DNA of 64,000 bases from Paraburkholderia tropica (GTDB lineage Bacteria; Pseudomonadota; Gammaproteobacteria; Burkholderiales; Burkholderiaceae). Made by a program: the position numbers and the translations under genes. How positions within the stretch are numbered: position 1 is the stretch's first letter; every line of letters starts with the position of its first letter. The stretch is taken from contig NZ_FNZM01000020.1 in assembly GCF_900109265.1 (NCBI RefSeq), positions 1 to 64,000 on the forward strand. The letters run 5' to 3'. The notes under the pieces were generated by a model. The model saw nothing but the letters and a program-made list of their open reading frames with translations. It had not been told where the DNA came from and did not search any database. Below are positions 15,822 to 24,290 of the stretch, piece after piece.

Positions 15822-18011
15822 ATGTCTTCGAATTCCGATCCCACCGGCGCCGCCGCGCCCGACGCTCCCGCCTCCGCCGACGCCCAGGAGGCCAACGCGG
15901 CCAACGCAGCCACCGCGGCGCCCGAATCCGCCTCGCGCGGCCCGCGGCCCGCGCGCGCGATCCAGGCGCTGCCCGATCAGCTGATCAGCCAGATCGCCGC
16001 CGGCGAAGTGGTCGAGCGCCCCGCCTCGGTCGTGAAGGAACTGCTCGAAAACGCGCTGGACGCGGGCGCGAGCACGCTGCGCATTCTGCTCGACGAAGGC
16101 GGCGTCAAACGCATCTCGATCGCCGACGACGGCTGCGGCATTCCCGAAGGCGAATTGCCGCTCGCGCTGATGCGCCACGCCACCAGCAAGATCCGCTCGC
16201 TCGCGGAACTCGAAAGCGTCGCGACGCTCGGGTTTCGCGGCGAAGCGCTGGCCTCGATCGCCTCGGTCGCCGAAATGTCGATCACGAGCCGCACCGCGCA
16301 GGACGCGCACGCCGTCAAGATCGACGCGCATACGGGTGCGATCTCGCCCGCCGCGGGCGGCCAGGGCACGACCATCGAAGTGCGCGAGCTGTACTTCAAT
16401 ACGCCCGCGCGCCGTAAATTCCTCAAGAGCGAGCAGACCGAACTCGGTCATTGCCTGGAAATGATCCGCCGCAGCGCGCTCGCGCGTCCGGACGTGGCGA
16501 TCTCGGTGCTGCACAACGGCCGCGCCGTCGAGCACTGGAATGCAAGCGATCCGGGCACGCGCGTCTCGAAGATTCTCGGCGAGACCTTCGCCACCGCGCA
16601 TCTGCCGCTCGACGAGCGCGCGGGTCCGCTCGCCGTCTACGGCTGCGCGGGTCTGCCGACGGCGAGCCGCAATCGCGCCGATCAACAGTACTTCTTCGTG
16701 AACGGCCGCTTCGTGCGCGACAAGCTGCTCACGCACGCGGTGCGCGCGGCCTACGAGGACGTGCTGCACGGCGACCGTTATCCGTCGTATGTGCTGTTCC
16801 TCGACCTGCCGCCCGAGGCCGTCGACGTGAACGTGCATCCGTCGAAGATCGAGGTGCGTTTCCGCGATTCGCGCTCGATTCACCAGTTCGTGTTCCATGC
16901 CGTGCAGCGCGCGCTCGCGCGGCACGCGGGCGCGTCGCCGGAAACCACGGCGGGCGGCCACGCCGCGATGATCGAACCGCGCGCGATTCCGGGCGCGGGC
17001 GTGCTCGGTGGATCGGTGGGACTCAGTTCGGGTGCGTCGGGGTCGGCGGGGGTGTCGTCAGGATCGACGGGATCGCTCGGCGACGGCGCGGGCCGCTTCG
17101 GCACCGCGAGCGTCGCGAGCAGCTTCGGCGGTTCGTCGAGCGCTTTCGGCGGCGCGGGTAGCGCTGGCAGCGGCCGCTCGTCGGGCTTCGGCGGCGGCTC
17201 GGGCGCTAGCTCAGGCAGCGGTTCGAGCAGCGGCAACACCTGGCTGCGCCAGTCGCGCATGCAACAAGGCTCGCTGCCCGTCGCGCAGCCGCTCGCGCTG
17301 TACGACGCGCTGTTCGGCCGCAAGGACGTCGGCGCCGGGCAAGGCTCGACCGTCACGCAAGCCGATGGTGCAGCCGACGGCGCCCGCTTCGACAGCGCCG
17401 CGCAACCGGCCTTCGATGCCCGCGACGACCATCCGCTCGGCTTCGCGCTCGGCCAGGTCCACGGCATCTACGTGCTCGCGCAGAACGCGCGCGGCCTCGT
17501 GATCGTCGACATGCACGCGGCGCACGAACGCATTCTCTACGAGCAGTTCAAGACGGCGCTGGCCGAGCGCTCGCTCGCCGTGCAGCCGCTCCTGATCCCG
17601 ATTTCGATGCAGGCCGATCCCGTGGAAACCGGCACCGTCGAAGAAGAAAAGGCCACGCTCGAAGCGCTGGGCTTCGATCTCGCGGTGCTCTCGCCCACCT
17701 CGATCGCGATCCGCGCCGTGCCCGCGCTGCTCAAGGACGCCGATCTCCAGGCGCTCGCGCGCGCCGTGCTCACCGACCTGCACGCCTACGGCGGCTCGCG
17801 CGTGCTCACCGAGCGTCAGCACGAAATGCTCGGCACGCTCGCCTGCCATCACGCGGTGCGCGCCAACCGGCGTCTCACGCTCGACGAGATGAACGCGCTG
17901 CTGCGCCAGATGGAAACCACCGAACGCGCCGACCAGTGCAATCACGGCCGCCCGACGTGGTATCAGCTCACGCTCGCGGACCTCGACCGCCTGTTCATGC
18001 GCGGCCAGTAA
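15822..18011 (+). CDS. mutL: DNA mismatch repair protein MutL
   Basis: The product has 729 residues. After a 45-residue acidic/alanine-rich extension, the GHKL ATPase domain begins at QALPDQLISQIAAGEVVERP, with ELLENALDAGAS, DDGCGIPEGELPLALMRHAT and GFRGEALASIASV. A Gly/Ser-dominated linker covers roughly residues 390-475. The C-terminal dimerisation domain holds DMHAAHERILYE, which fits the MutL endonuclease motif DQHA(X)2E(X)4E with Met for Gln, and later CHHAVRANRRL, which fits the zinc/regulatory motif region. This suggests a nicking MutL, as expected in bacteria without MutH. miaA follows after ten bases. Confidence 0.96.
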   Translation: MSSNSDPTGAAAPDAPASADAQEANAANAATAAPESASRGPRPARAIQALPDQLISQIAAGEVVERPASVVKELLENALDAGASTLRILLDEGGVKRISIADDGCGIPEGELPLALMRHATSKIRSLAELESVATLGFRGEALASIASVAEMSITSRTAQDAHAVKIDAHTGAISPAAGGQGTTIEVRELYFNTPARRKFLKSEQTELGHCLEMIRRSALARPDVAISVLHNGRAVEHWNASDPGTRVSKILGETFATAHLPLDERAGPLAVYGCAGLPTASRNRADQQYFFVNGRFVRDKLLTHAVRAAYEDVLHGDRYPSYVLFLDLPPEAVDVNVHPSKIEVRFRDSRSIHQFVFHAVQRALARHAGASPETTAGGHAAMIEPRAIPGAGVLGGSVGLSSGASGSAGVSSGSTGSLGDGAGRFGTASVASSFGGSSSAFGGAGSAGSGRSSGFGGGSGASSGSGSSSGNTWLRQSRMQQGSLPVAQPLALYDALFGRKDVGAGQGSTVTQADGAADGARFDSAAQPAFDARDDHPLGFALGQVHGIYVLAQNARGLVIVDMHAAHERILYEQFKTALAERSLAVQPLLIPISMQADPVETGTVEEEKATLEALGFDLAVLSPTSIAIRAVPALLKDADLQALARAVLTDLHAYGGSRVLTERQHEMLGTLACHHAVRANRRLTLDEMNALLRQMETTERADQCNHGRPTWYQLTLADLDRLFMRGQ

Positions 18012-18021
18012 GCGAGCTTCG

Positions 18022-18996
18022 ATGAGCATGACGCAACACGCACTCCCTACGCCGGTCGCCTGCCTGCTCGGGCCGACCGCTTCCGGCAAGACCGCCGCCG
18101 CACTCCGCTATGCGGCGCAAATGGCCGCGCAGGGCCGCACGGTCGAGATCGTCAGCGTCGATTCGGCGCTCGTCTATCGCGAGATGGATATCGGCACCGC
18201 GAAACCGAGCGCGGAAGAACGCGCGGCGGCGCCGCATCATCTGATCGATATCGTCGATCCGGCCGATGCCTATTCCGCCGCCAACTTTCGCGCCGACGCG
18301 CTGCGCGTAACGGGCGAGATCGTCGCGCGGGGCAACGTGCCGCTGCTCGTGGGCGGCACGATGCTCTACTACAAGGCGCTCACACAAGGTCTGAACGATC
18401 TGCCGGGCGCCGATCCCGCCGTGCGCGCGCAACTCGACGCCGAGGCCGCCCGCGACGGCTGGCCCGCGCTGCACGCGCGCCTCGCGCAAATCGATCCGGC
18501 CACGGCCGCGCGCCTCGCGCCGAACGACTCGCAGCGCATCCAGCGCGCGCTCGAAATCTGGATGCTGTCCGGGCAGCCGATGTCGGCGCTGCTGGCCGCG
18601 CCGTCGAGCCGCGACGACGAGGCCGCGCGCTACCGCTTCGTGCCCGTCGCGCTCGAACCGTCGGACCGCGCGGTGCTGCATCGGCGCATCGAGCAGCGCT
18701 TCGACGCAATGCTCGCGGCGGGTCTGATCGACGAGGTGAAGGCGCTGCGCGCACGCGGCGACCTCGACGCGAATCTGCCGTCGATGCGCTGCGTCGGCTA
18801 TCGGCAGGCGTGGGAGTATCTCGACGGCGACATCGACTACGACACGATGCGCGACAAGGGCGTGTTCGCCACGCGCCAGCTCTGCAAGCGCCAGCTCACG
18901 TGGCTGCGCGCGATGCCCGAGCGCATCGTCGTCGATTGCTGTGCGGCGGACGCCACCGCGCAGGCCGTGTCGGCGATCGAGCGGATTCACGCTTAG
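18022..18996 (+). CDS. miaA: tRNA dimethylallyltransferase
   Basis: The product has 324 residues. The P-loop is GPTASGKT at 17-24, followed by the DSALVYREMDIGTAKPS motif, HHLIDIVDPADAYSAA, VGGTMLYYKALTQGL and the C-terminal tRNA-binding region with MRCVGYRQAWEYLDG and FATRQLCKRQLTWLR. It transfers the dimethylallyl group to A37 of tRNAs that read codons starting with U, improving decoding. It lies ten bases after mutL and is surely co-transcribed; the same pairing is common in proteobacteria. An in-frame ATG six bases downstream is an alternative start. Confidence 0.97.
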   Translation: MSMTQHALPTPVACLLGPTASGKTAAALRYAAQMAAQGRTVEIVSVDSALVYREMDIGTAKPSAEERAAAPHHLIDIVDPADAYSAANFRADALRVTGEIVARGNVPLLVGGTMLYYKALTQGLNDLPGADPAVRAQLDAEAARDGWPALHARLAQIDPATAARLAPNDSQRIQRALEIWMLSGQPMSALLAAPSSRDDEAARYRFVPVALEPSDRAVLHRRIEQRFDAMLAAGLIDEVKALRARGDLDANLPSMRCVGYRQAWEYLDGDIDYDTMRDKGVFATRQLCKRQLTWLRAMPERIVVDCCAADATAQAVSAIERIHA

Positions 18997-19133
18997 ACCG
19001 CTTCCCCCCACTTTTCCGTTGTGCATCACAGCATCGCGCGCGGCGCCTGCCGCGCGTGCGTGCACACGCCCGCTCTCACGCACGCCCCGCCCTTGCGCGC
19101 CGCAGCGCGCCACCAAAACCCGCGCGTGTCGTC

Positions 19134-19187
19134 TTGACTTTCCCTCGCCCGAATACGATCATTCGTTCATCAATCGGGCAAATGCTC
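19134..19187 (+). promoter_or_regulatory. Promoter and predicted SorC-type operator of the dehydrogenase-kinase-regulator genes
   Basis: TTGACT (19134-19139) is followed by 17 bp and GATCAT (19157-19162) as the -10 box. The -10 is the left arm of an imperfect dyad covering 19157-19187: GATCATTCG on the left and GCAAATGCTC on the right, whose reverse complement is GAGCATTTGC. A 31-bp element matching at 24 positions with the same -35 geometry lies upstream of the minus-strand transporter operon. The overlap with -10 and +1 suggests repression. The dehydrogenase ATG is about 97 bases downstream. Confidence 0.7.
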
Positions 19188-19284
19188 CGTCTTTCCCGCC
19201 CGTCGATTCGAACACCCAAACCAGCCAGACGCGCACGCTCAATGCGCGCACATCGCCCTAGACAGGCGAACACGGAGACACCTT

Positions 19285-20691
19285 ATGGCCAGCGAACGCA
19301 GCGACGCGAACGTGATCCTGCACATCGGCGCCGGATCGTTTCACCGCGCGCACCAGGCGTGGTATCTGCACCGCGTCAATCTCGCGCGCCAGCCGGACGA
19401 GCCGCAGTGGACGCTGAGCGTCGGCAACATCCGCGCCGATATGAACCCCGTCATGGACGCGCTCGCGGCGCAGCACGGCGTCTACACGCTGGAAACCGTC
19501 ACGCCGCAGGGCGAGCGCGCCTACGAGCAGATCCGCTCGATCACGCGCGTGCTGCCGTGGTCGGCGGACCTCGCGAGCCTGATCGACGCGGGCGCGGACC
19601 CGGCCTGCAAGATCATCGCGTTCACCGTGACCGAAGGCGGTTATTACCTCGACGAGCACGACCGTCTCGACACCGCCAATCCCGATCTCGCCGCCGATCT
19701 GAACGGTGCGCGCACCACGATCTACGGCGCGCTGGCCGCGATCCTCGACGCGCGCAGGACGCGCGGCGGCGGCCCGGTCACGCTGCAAACCTGCGACAAC
19801 CTGCGCAGCAACGGCAAGCGCTTTCACGCGGGCATGCGCGAATTTCTCGCGCTGCGCGGCGAGACCGCCCTGCGCGAATGGTTCGACGCGAACACCGCCT
19901 GTCCCGATTCGATGGTCGACCGCATCACGCCGCGTCCGACGCCCGACGTGCGCGAGCGCGTGAAGGCCGCCACCGGCGTCGACGACGCCTGCCCGGTGAT
20001 GGGCGAGGCCTTCATCCAGTGGGTGATCGAGGATCACTTCTGCGCGGGCCGCCCCGCGTGGGAGCGCGCGGGCGCGGAGATGGTGGAATCGGTGATGCCT
20101 TACGAGGAAGCGAAGATCCGCATTCTCAACGCGACGCATAGCTGCATCGCGTGGGCGGGCACGCTGGTCGGTCTGTCGTATATCCACGAAGGCACGAACG
20201 ACGCCGATATCCGCACGTTCGCGCACGCCTACGTGAGCGAGGACGTGATTCCCTGCCTCACGCCGAGCCCGCTCGACCTCGAAAAGTATCGCGACGTGGT
20301 GCTCGAACGCTTCAGCAATCCGTATATCCAGGACACCAACCAGCGCGTGGCCGCCGACGGCTTCTCGAAGATCCCCGGCTTCATCGCGCCGACGATCGCG
20401 CAACGCATCGCCGCGGGCGCGACGCCTGCCGCCACCGCCGTGCTGCCCGCGCTGTTCCTGCGCTTCCTGCAACGCTGGAACAAGGGCGTGCTGCCGTATC
20501 AGTATCAGGACGGCGTGATGGACGGCGTGGCCGTGGCGAAGCTGTTCGAAGCCGCCGATCCGCTTGCCGCGTTCGCCGCCGACAAGCTGCTCTGGGGCAG
20601 CCTCGCGGGCGGCGCGCCGCTCGAAGGCGCGCTGCGCGAAGCGCTCGCGCGCGTCGATGCGTGGCTCGCCCGGCGCGGGTCCGCGGCTTGA
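19285..20691 (+). CDS. Mannitol/D-arabitol-type polyol dehydrogenase
   Basis: This 468-residue member of the long-chain mannitol dehydrogenase family has the N-terminal nucleotide-binding motif HIGAGSFHRAHQAWYLHRV near 13-31 and the catalytic block EEAKIRILNATHSCIAW, with the family lysine of KxxxxNxxH. Members oxidise D-mannitol to fructose, D-arabitol to D-xylulose or related polyols with NAD+. The adjacent xylulokinase favours D-arabitol, as in dalD loci, but the substrate cannot be fixed from sequence. The ATG has GGAG eight bases upstream. It is the first gene after the operator at 19157-19187. Confidence 0.93.
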   Translation: MASERSDANVILHIGAGSFHRAHQAWYLHRVNLARQPDEPQWTLSVGNIRADMNPVMDALAAQHGVYTLETVTPQGERAYEQIRSITRVLPWSADLASLIDAGADPACKIIAFTVTEGGYYLDEHDRLDTANPDLAADLNGARTTIYGALAAILDARRTRGGGPVTLQTCDNLRSNGKRFHAGMREFLALRGETALREWFDANTACPDSMVDRITPRPTPDVRERVKAATGVDDACPVMGEAFIQWVIEDHFCAGRPAWERAGAEMVESVMPYEEAKIRILNATHSCIAWAGTLVGLSYIHEGTNDADIRTFAHAYVSEDVIPCLTPSPLDLEKYRDVVLERFSNPYIQDTNQRVAADGFSKIPGFIAPTIAQRIAAGATPAATAVLPALFLRFLQRWNKGVLPYQYQDGVMDGVAVAKLFEAADPLAAFAADKLLWGSLAGGAPLEGALREALARVDAWLARRGSAA

Positions 20692-20861
20692 TCGCGCGCT
20701 TGTCGCGCTTGTCGCCGCTCGTCGCTGCTCCCGACACTCCGCTTTCGCGCGCGGCCGCCGCCGCGCCGTTGTTCCACCCGCGCGTCCCCGGGTCGCCGCG
20801 CATGGCGCCGCCGTGCGCGCGCGGCTAAAGTAGCGCCTCCACCTCTGAACCTGCGCGCGCC

Positions 20862-22349
20862 ATGTCCACGTATCTCGGCATCGACCTCGGCACCTCCGAA
20901 GTGAAAGTCCTGCTGCTCGCGCCCGATGGCCGCGCGATCGGCACCGCGGGCTCGCCGTTCACGGTTTCGCGTCCGCAGCCGCGCTGGGCCGAACAGCATC
21001 CCGACGACTGGTGGGACGGCACGCGCCGCGCGCTCGCCGCGCTGCGCGCGCAGCATCCGCACGAATTCGCGCAGGTGCGCGGCATCGGCCTCTCGGGGCA
21101 GATGCACGGCGCGGTGCTGCTCGATCGCCACGACGCCGTGCTGCGTCCCGCGATCCTCTGGAACGACATGCGCGCCGTCGACGAGTGCGCCGAACTCACC
21201 GCGCGCGCGCCGCAACTGCATCGCGTGGCGGGCAATCTGGCGATGCCGGGCTTCACCGCGCCCAAGCTGCTGTGGGTCGCGCGCCACGAGCCCGAGCTGT
21301 TTCGCCGGACCGCCTGCGTGCTGCTGCCGAAGGACTGGCTGCGCCTGAAACTCACGGGCGGCAAAGTCTCCGATCCGTCCGACGCGGCCGGCACGCTCTG
21401 GCTCGACGTCGCGAAGCGCGACTGGTCCGACGCCCTGCTCGACGCCTGCAACATGACGCGCGCGCAGATGCCCGCGCTCGCCGAAGGCAGTGCGCCGTCC
21501 GGCACGCTGCTGCCCGAGGTCGCGCGCGAGTTCGGGCTGCGCGAGGACGTGGTGGTGGCGGCCGGCGGCGGCGACAACGCCACGAGCGCGATCGGCATCG
21601 GCGCGGTGCAGCCCGGCGACGGCTTCGTCTCGCTCGGCACCTCGGGCGTGCTGTGCGTGATCGGCGACCGCTTCGCGCCCAATCCGGCCTCGGCCGTGCA
21701 CGCGTTCTGCCACGCGATTCCGGACCGCTGGCATCAGATGAGCGTGGTGCTCTCGGCGGCGAGCTGCCTGCGCTGGGTCTGCAAGCTCACGGGCACGCAC
21801 GAGCCCGAACTGCTCGCCGAAGTCGAAAAGCTCGACGCGCGCACGCTAGCGCAGGCGCCGCTCTTTCTGCCCTACCTCTCGGGCGAGCGCACGCCGCACA
21901 ACGATCCGTACGCGCAGGGCGTGTTCTTCGGCATGACGCACGCAACCGACCGCGCGCTGCTCGGCTACGCCGTGCTCGAAGGCGTGACGCTCGCGCTCAC
22001 CGACGGCCTCGACGCGCTCGCCTCCGCGGGCACCACGGTCGGCCCGCTGTCGATGCTCGGCGGCGGCGCGCGCAGCGCCTACTGGGCGCAACTCGTCGCC
22101 GACGCCTTCAACACGCCCACGCGCCAGCACGGCGGCGGCGAGACCGGCGCGGCGCTCGGCGCGGCTCGGCTCGGCTGGCTCGCGGCGGGCGGCTCGTTCG
22201 ACGAGGTGCTGACCAAGGCGCCCGTGGCCGCCGAATACGCGCCCGACGCCTCGCGCCACGCGGCGCTGCGCGAGCGGCTCGACGCGTATCGCGCGCTGTA
22301 CCGGCACGTGCGTCCGCTGTTCGATCCGTCGCGCGAAAGGTTGGCGTAA
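20862..22349 (+). CDS. xylB: Xylulokinase
   Basis: This is a 495-residue FGGY-family kinase. Domain I starts YLGIDLGTSEVKVLLLAPDG with the phosphate-binding loop and has the XylB-type GIGLSGQMHGAVLLDRHD. The catalytic aspartate lies in AAGGGDNATSAIG, and domain II has LPYLSGERTPHNDPYAQGVF and LGGGARSAYWAQLVAD. It phosphorylates D-xylulose to xylulose 5-phosphate for the pentose phosphate pathway. It follows the polyol dehydrogenase after 170 bases and precedes the regulator. A second, distinct FGGY kinase is encoded at 36503-37975. Confidence 0.94.
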   Translation: MSTYLGIDLGTSEVKVLLLAPDGRAIGTAGSPFTVSRPQPRWAEQHPDDWWDGTRRALAALRAQHPHEFAQVRGIGLSGQMHGAVLLDRHDAVLRPAILWNDMRAVDECAELTARAPQLHRVAGNLAMPGFTAPKLLWVARHEPELFRRTACVLLPKDWLRLKLTGGKVSDPSDAAGTLWLDVAKRDWSDALLDACNMTRAQMPALAEGSAPSGTLLPEVAREFGLREDVVVAAGGGDNATSAIGIGAVQPGDGFVSLGTSGVLCVIGDRFAPNPASAVHAFCHAIPDRWHQMSVVLSAASCLRWVCKLTGTHEPELLAEVEKLDARTLAQAPLFLPYLSGERTPHNDPYAQGVFFGMTHATDRALLGYAVLEGVTLALTDGLDALASAGTTVGPLSMLGGGARSAYWAQLVADAFNTPTRQHGGGETGAALGAARLGWLAAGGSFDEVLTKAPVAAEYAPDASRHAALRERLDAYRALYRHVRPLFDPSRERLA

Positions 22350-22472
22350 GAACGGCGGCGTATCCAGTACACTTCGCGCGTTCGCGCCGTTTTGACGTCA
22401 GCGCGCAAAGACCGAACCGCCCGACCACGTCCCGACACGTCCGCAGAAACCCGCTCCGAAGCGAAGACCACC

Positions 22473-23426
22473 GTGCCCAAGTCCACCGAAAAACTCGATC
22501 TCGCCACCCGCGCCGCGTGGCTCTACTACGTGGCCGGCAACACCCAGAACGAGATCGCCGAAAAGCTCCAGGTCTCGCGCCCGGTCGCGCAGCGGCTCGT
22601 CGCCTATGCGGTCGAGAAGAACCTGATCCGCGTGCGCGTCGATCATCGGCTGGCCGACTGCCTCGCGCTCGCCGACCGGCTCTCGAAGCGCTACGGCCTC
22701 TCGGTGTGCGAGATCGTGCCCATCGACGGCGACACCCAGGACGCGATCGACCGCAAGCTCGCCGTGGCAGGCGCGCAGGTGATGGAGCGCTATCTCGCCG
22801 AGGAGCGGCCGATGGTCGTGGCCGTGAGCAGCGGGCGCACGCTCAAGGCCGCCGTCGATCAGATCGCGCAGCTCGACCGTCCGCAGCACCGGCTCGTTTC
22901 GATGGTCGGCGCAATCGCGCAGGACGGCTCGTCGAATCGTTACGACGTGGCGCTGCACATCTCCGAGAAGACCGGCGGCAAGCACTTCCTGCTGCCCGCG
23001 CCGCTGATCGCCGACAACGAGGCCGAGCGCGCGCAATGGTGCAATCACCGGCTCTATCGCATCGTCGAGGGGCTGTCGAGCGAGGCCGATGTGGCCTTCG
23101 TCGGCATCGGCAATATCGGCGAGCACTGCCCGCTCTACGAGGACGGCTTCCTGACGCTCGACGAAGTGCACGGGCTGATGGAACTGGGCGCGATCGCGGA
23201 AATGCTCGGCTTGCCGATCGACGCGAACGGCAAGCGCGTGGAATCGGCCACGGGCCGCCGCGTGACGAGCCTGTATCTGGATTCGCCGCCGAAGCGCCCG
23301 ACCATCGGCTTCGCGGGCGGCGAACGCAAGCGCGACGCCGTGATCGCCGCGCTCAAGGGCGGCTGGCTCTCGGGCCTCGTCACCGACGAGAACTGCGCGC
23401 GCGCGGCGCTCGACGGCGCGGACTGA
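22473..23426 (+). CDS. SorC-family sugar-responsive transcriptional regulator
   Basis: From a GTG at 22473 the product has 317 residues, the usual size for this family. An N-terminal HTH is visible in NTQNEIAEKLQVSRPVAQRL (about 22-41), followed by the large SorC sugar-phosphate-binding domain, an NagB-like fold with VVAVSSGRTLKAAVDQI and VGIGNIGEHCPLYEDGFL. The TTG at 22392 would add 27 unstructured residues without a ribosome-binding site. SorC regulators bind sugar phosphates and control polyol operons. Its position directly after xylB makes it the obvious regulator of the two dyads at 19157-19187 and 30459-30489. Confidence 0.92.
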   Translation: MPKSTEKLDLATRAAWLYYVAGNTQNEIAEKLQVSRPVAQRLVAYAVEKNLIRVRVDHRLADCLALADRLSKRYGLSVCEIVPIDGDTQDAIDRKLAVAGAQVMERYLAEERPMVVAVSSGRTLKAAVDQIAQLDRPQHRLVSMVGAIAQDGSSNRYDVALHISEKTGGKHFLLPAPLIADNEAERAQWCNHRLYRIVEGLSSEADVAFVGIGNIGEHCPLYEDGFLTLDEVHGLMELGAIAEMLGLPIDANGKRVESATGRRVTSLYLDSPPKRPTIGFAGGERKRDAVIAALKGGWLSGLVTDENCARAALDGAD

Positions 23427-23454
23427 GCGCTTGGTTTAGCGCGTGTTTTAGCGC

Positions 23455-24108
23455 TTACTTCTCCGGGAAGGTTTCGGCGAGCGCGTTGCGGATCGCCGTC
23501 GCGTTCGGATAGCGCGCGTGTTGCGTGCGGCCGTCGCGGAAACCGCATTGGCACTGCCCGATGAACGGCGCGCTCGCGTCGCTCTGCAAGCCCACGAACA
23601 CCGCGCCCTGCGCCGCCGTGCCGGTCAGCTTGTAGACGTAGCCGTCGTAGGCATCGCCGCCGTAATCCTCGTGCTGCTGCGGCGTCTTCACGAGCACGAC
23701 GAGACTGCGGCTGTGCGCCGTGTGATCCGCGTGTGCGAAAAACACCGACGCAATCTGCGGAATGCCGCCGTCTTCCTCGTAGCGGTCGAACAGCTGGTCG
23801 TGCCAGACGTGATCGGCGTCCTGGTAGATCAGGTGCGCGTCGAGCGTGTAAGGCCGTGTGCTGTCGGTCTGGCCGGGGCGCTTCGAGGTATTGTCCGTGA
23901 AGTAGACCCACGCGCCTGGCATGACCGGGCTTGCGTCGATGATCGGCGGCTGCAGCTCGTGCTGGCTGTCGAGCCGCGAATCGACCTGCTGCACCACCGC
24001 GACGGGCACGTCGGCGGCATGGGCGCTCAGGGTGGTCAGGGCGGACAATGAAAGCGAAGCGGCAAGCGCACTCGCGATCGACACAGTCGACACGATCTTA
24101 CGAATCAT
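23455..24108 (-). CDS. Exported protein of unknown function
   Basis: From the ATG at 24108 the protein has 217 residues and a clear signal peptide (ASALAASLSLSALTTLSAHA). The mature part contains AWVYFTDNTSKRPGQTDSTR, HVWHDQLFDRYEEDGGIPQI and a CxC near the end (IGQCQCGFRDGR). No catalytic motif is recognised. It lies between the convergent ends of the regulator gene and the transporter operon, with a terminator separating it from the transporter ATPase gene, so it is not obviously part of the polyol pathway. In-frame sequence upstream of 24108 is arginine-rich and not credible. Confidence 0.75.
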   Translation of the reverse strand: MIRKIVSTVSIASALAASLSLSALTTLSAHAADVPVAVVQQVDSRLDSQHELQPPIIDASPVMPGAWVYFTDNTSKRPGQTDSTRPYTLDAHLIYQDADHVWHDQLFDRYEEDGGIPQIASVFFAHADHTAHSRSLVVLVKTPQQHEDYGGDAYDGYVYKLTGTAAQGAVFVGLQSDASAPFIGQCQCGFRDGRTQHARYPNATAIRNALAETFPEK

Positions 24109-24190
24109 GATGGCACGCGGTCGGGGTTCGGACGCAGGATGATAGCGCCCGATTTCGTTTGTTCGCCTGCATGCGTGCAAAAACGTGCGC

Positions 24191-24215
24191 AAAAAAAGCC
24201 CGCTCGAAAGCGGGC
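24191..24215 (-). terminator. Terminator of the polyol transporter operon
   Basis: GCCCGCT and AGCGGGC form a seven-bp stem with the loop CGAA. On the minus strand it is followed by seven T. It lies about 75 bases after the ATPase stop codon. Confidence 0.85.
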
Positions 24216-24290
24216 GTCCCTCGTTGGGGCAAGGCAACCTCAGACTACGACAACGACAACAAACTTCTCCACCTACAGTCAAGCGAACAC

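Noticed and set aside
21011..23512. Long plus-strand open frame overlapping xylB and the regulator in another frame
   Set aside because: Alternative-frame product is almost wholly Arg/Ala; the XylB and SorC frames carry full domain motifs.
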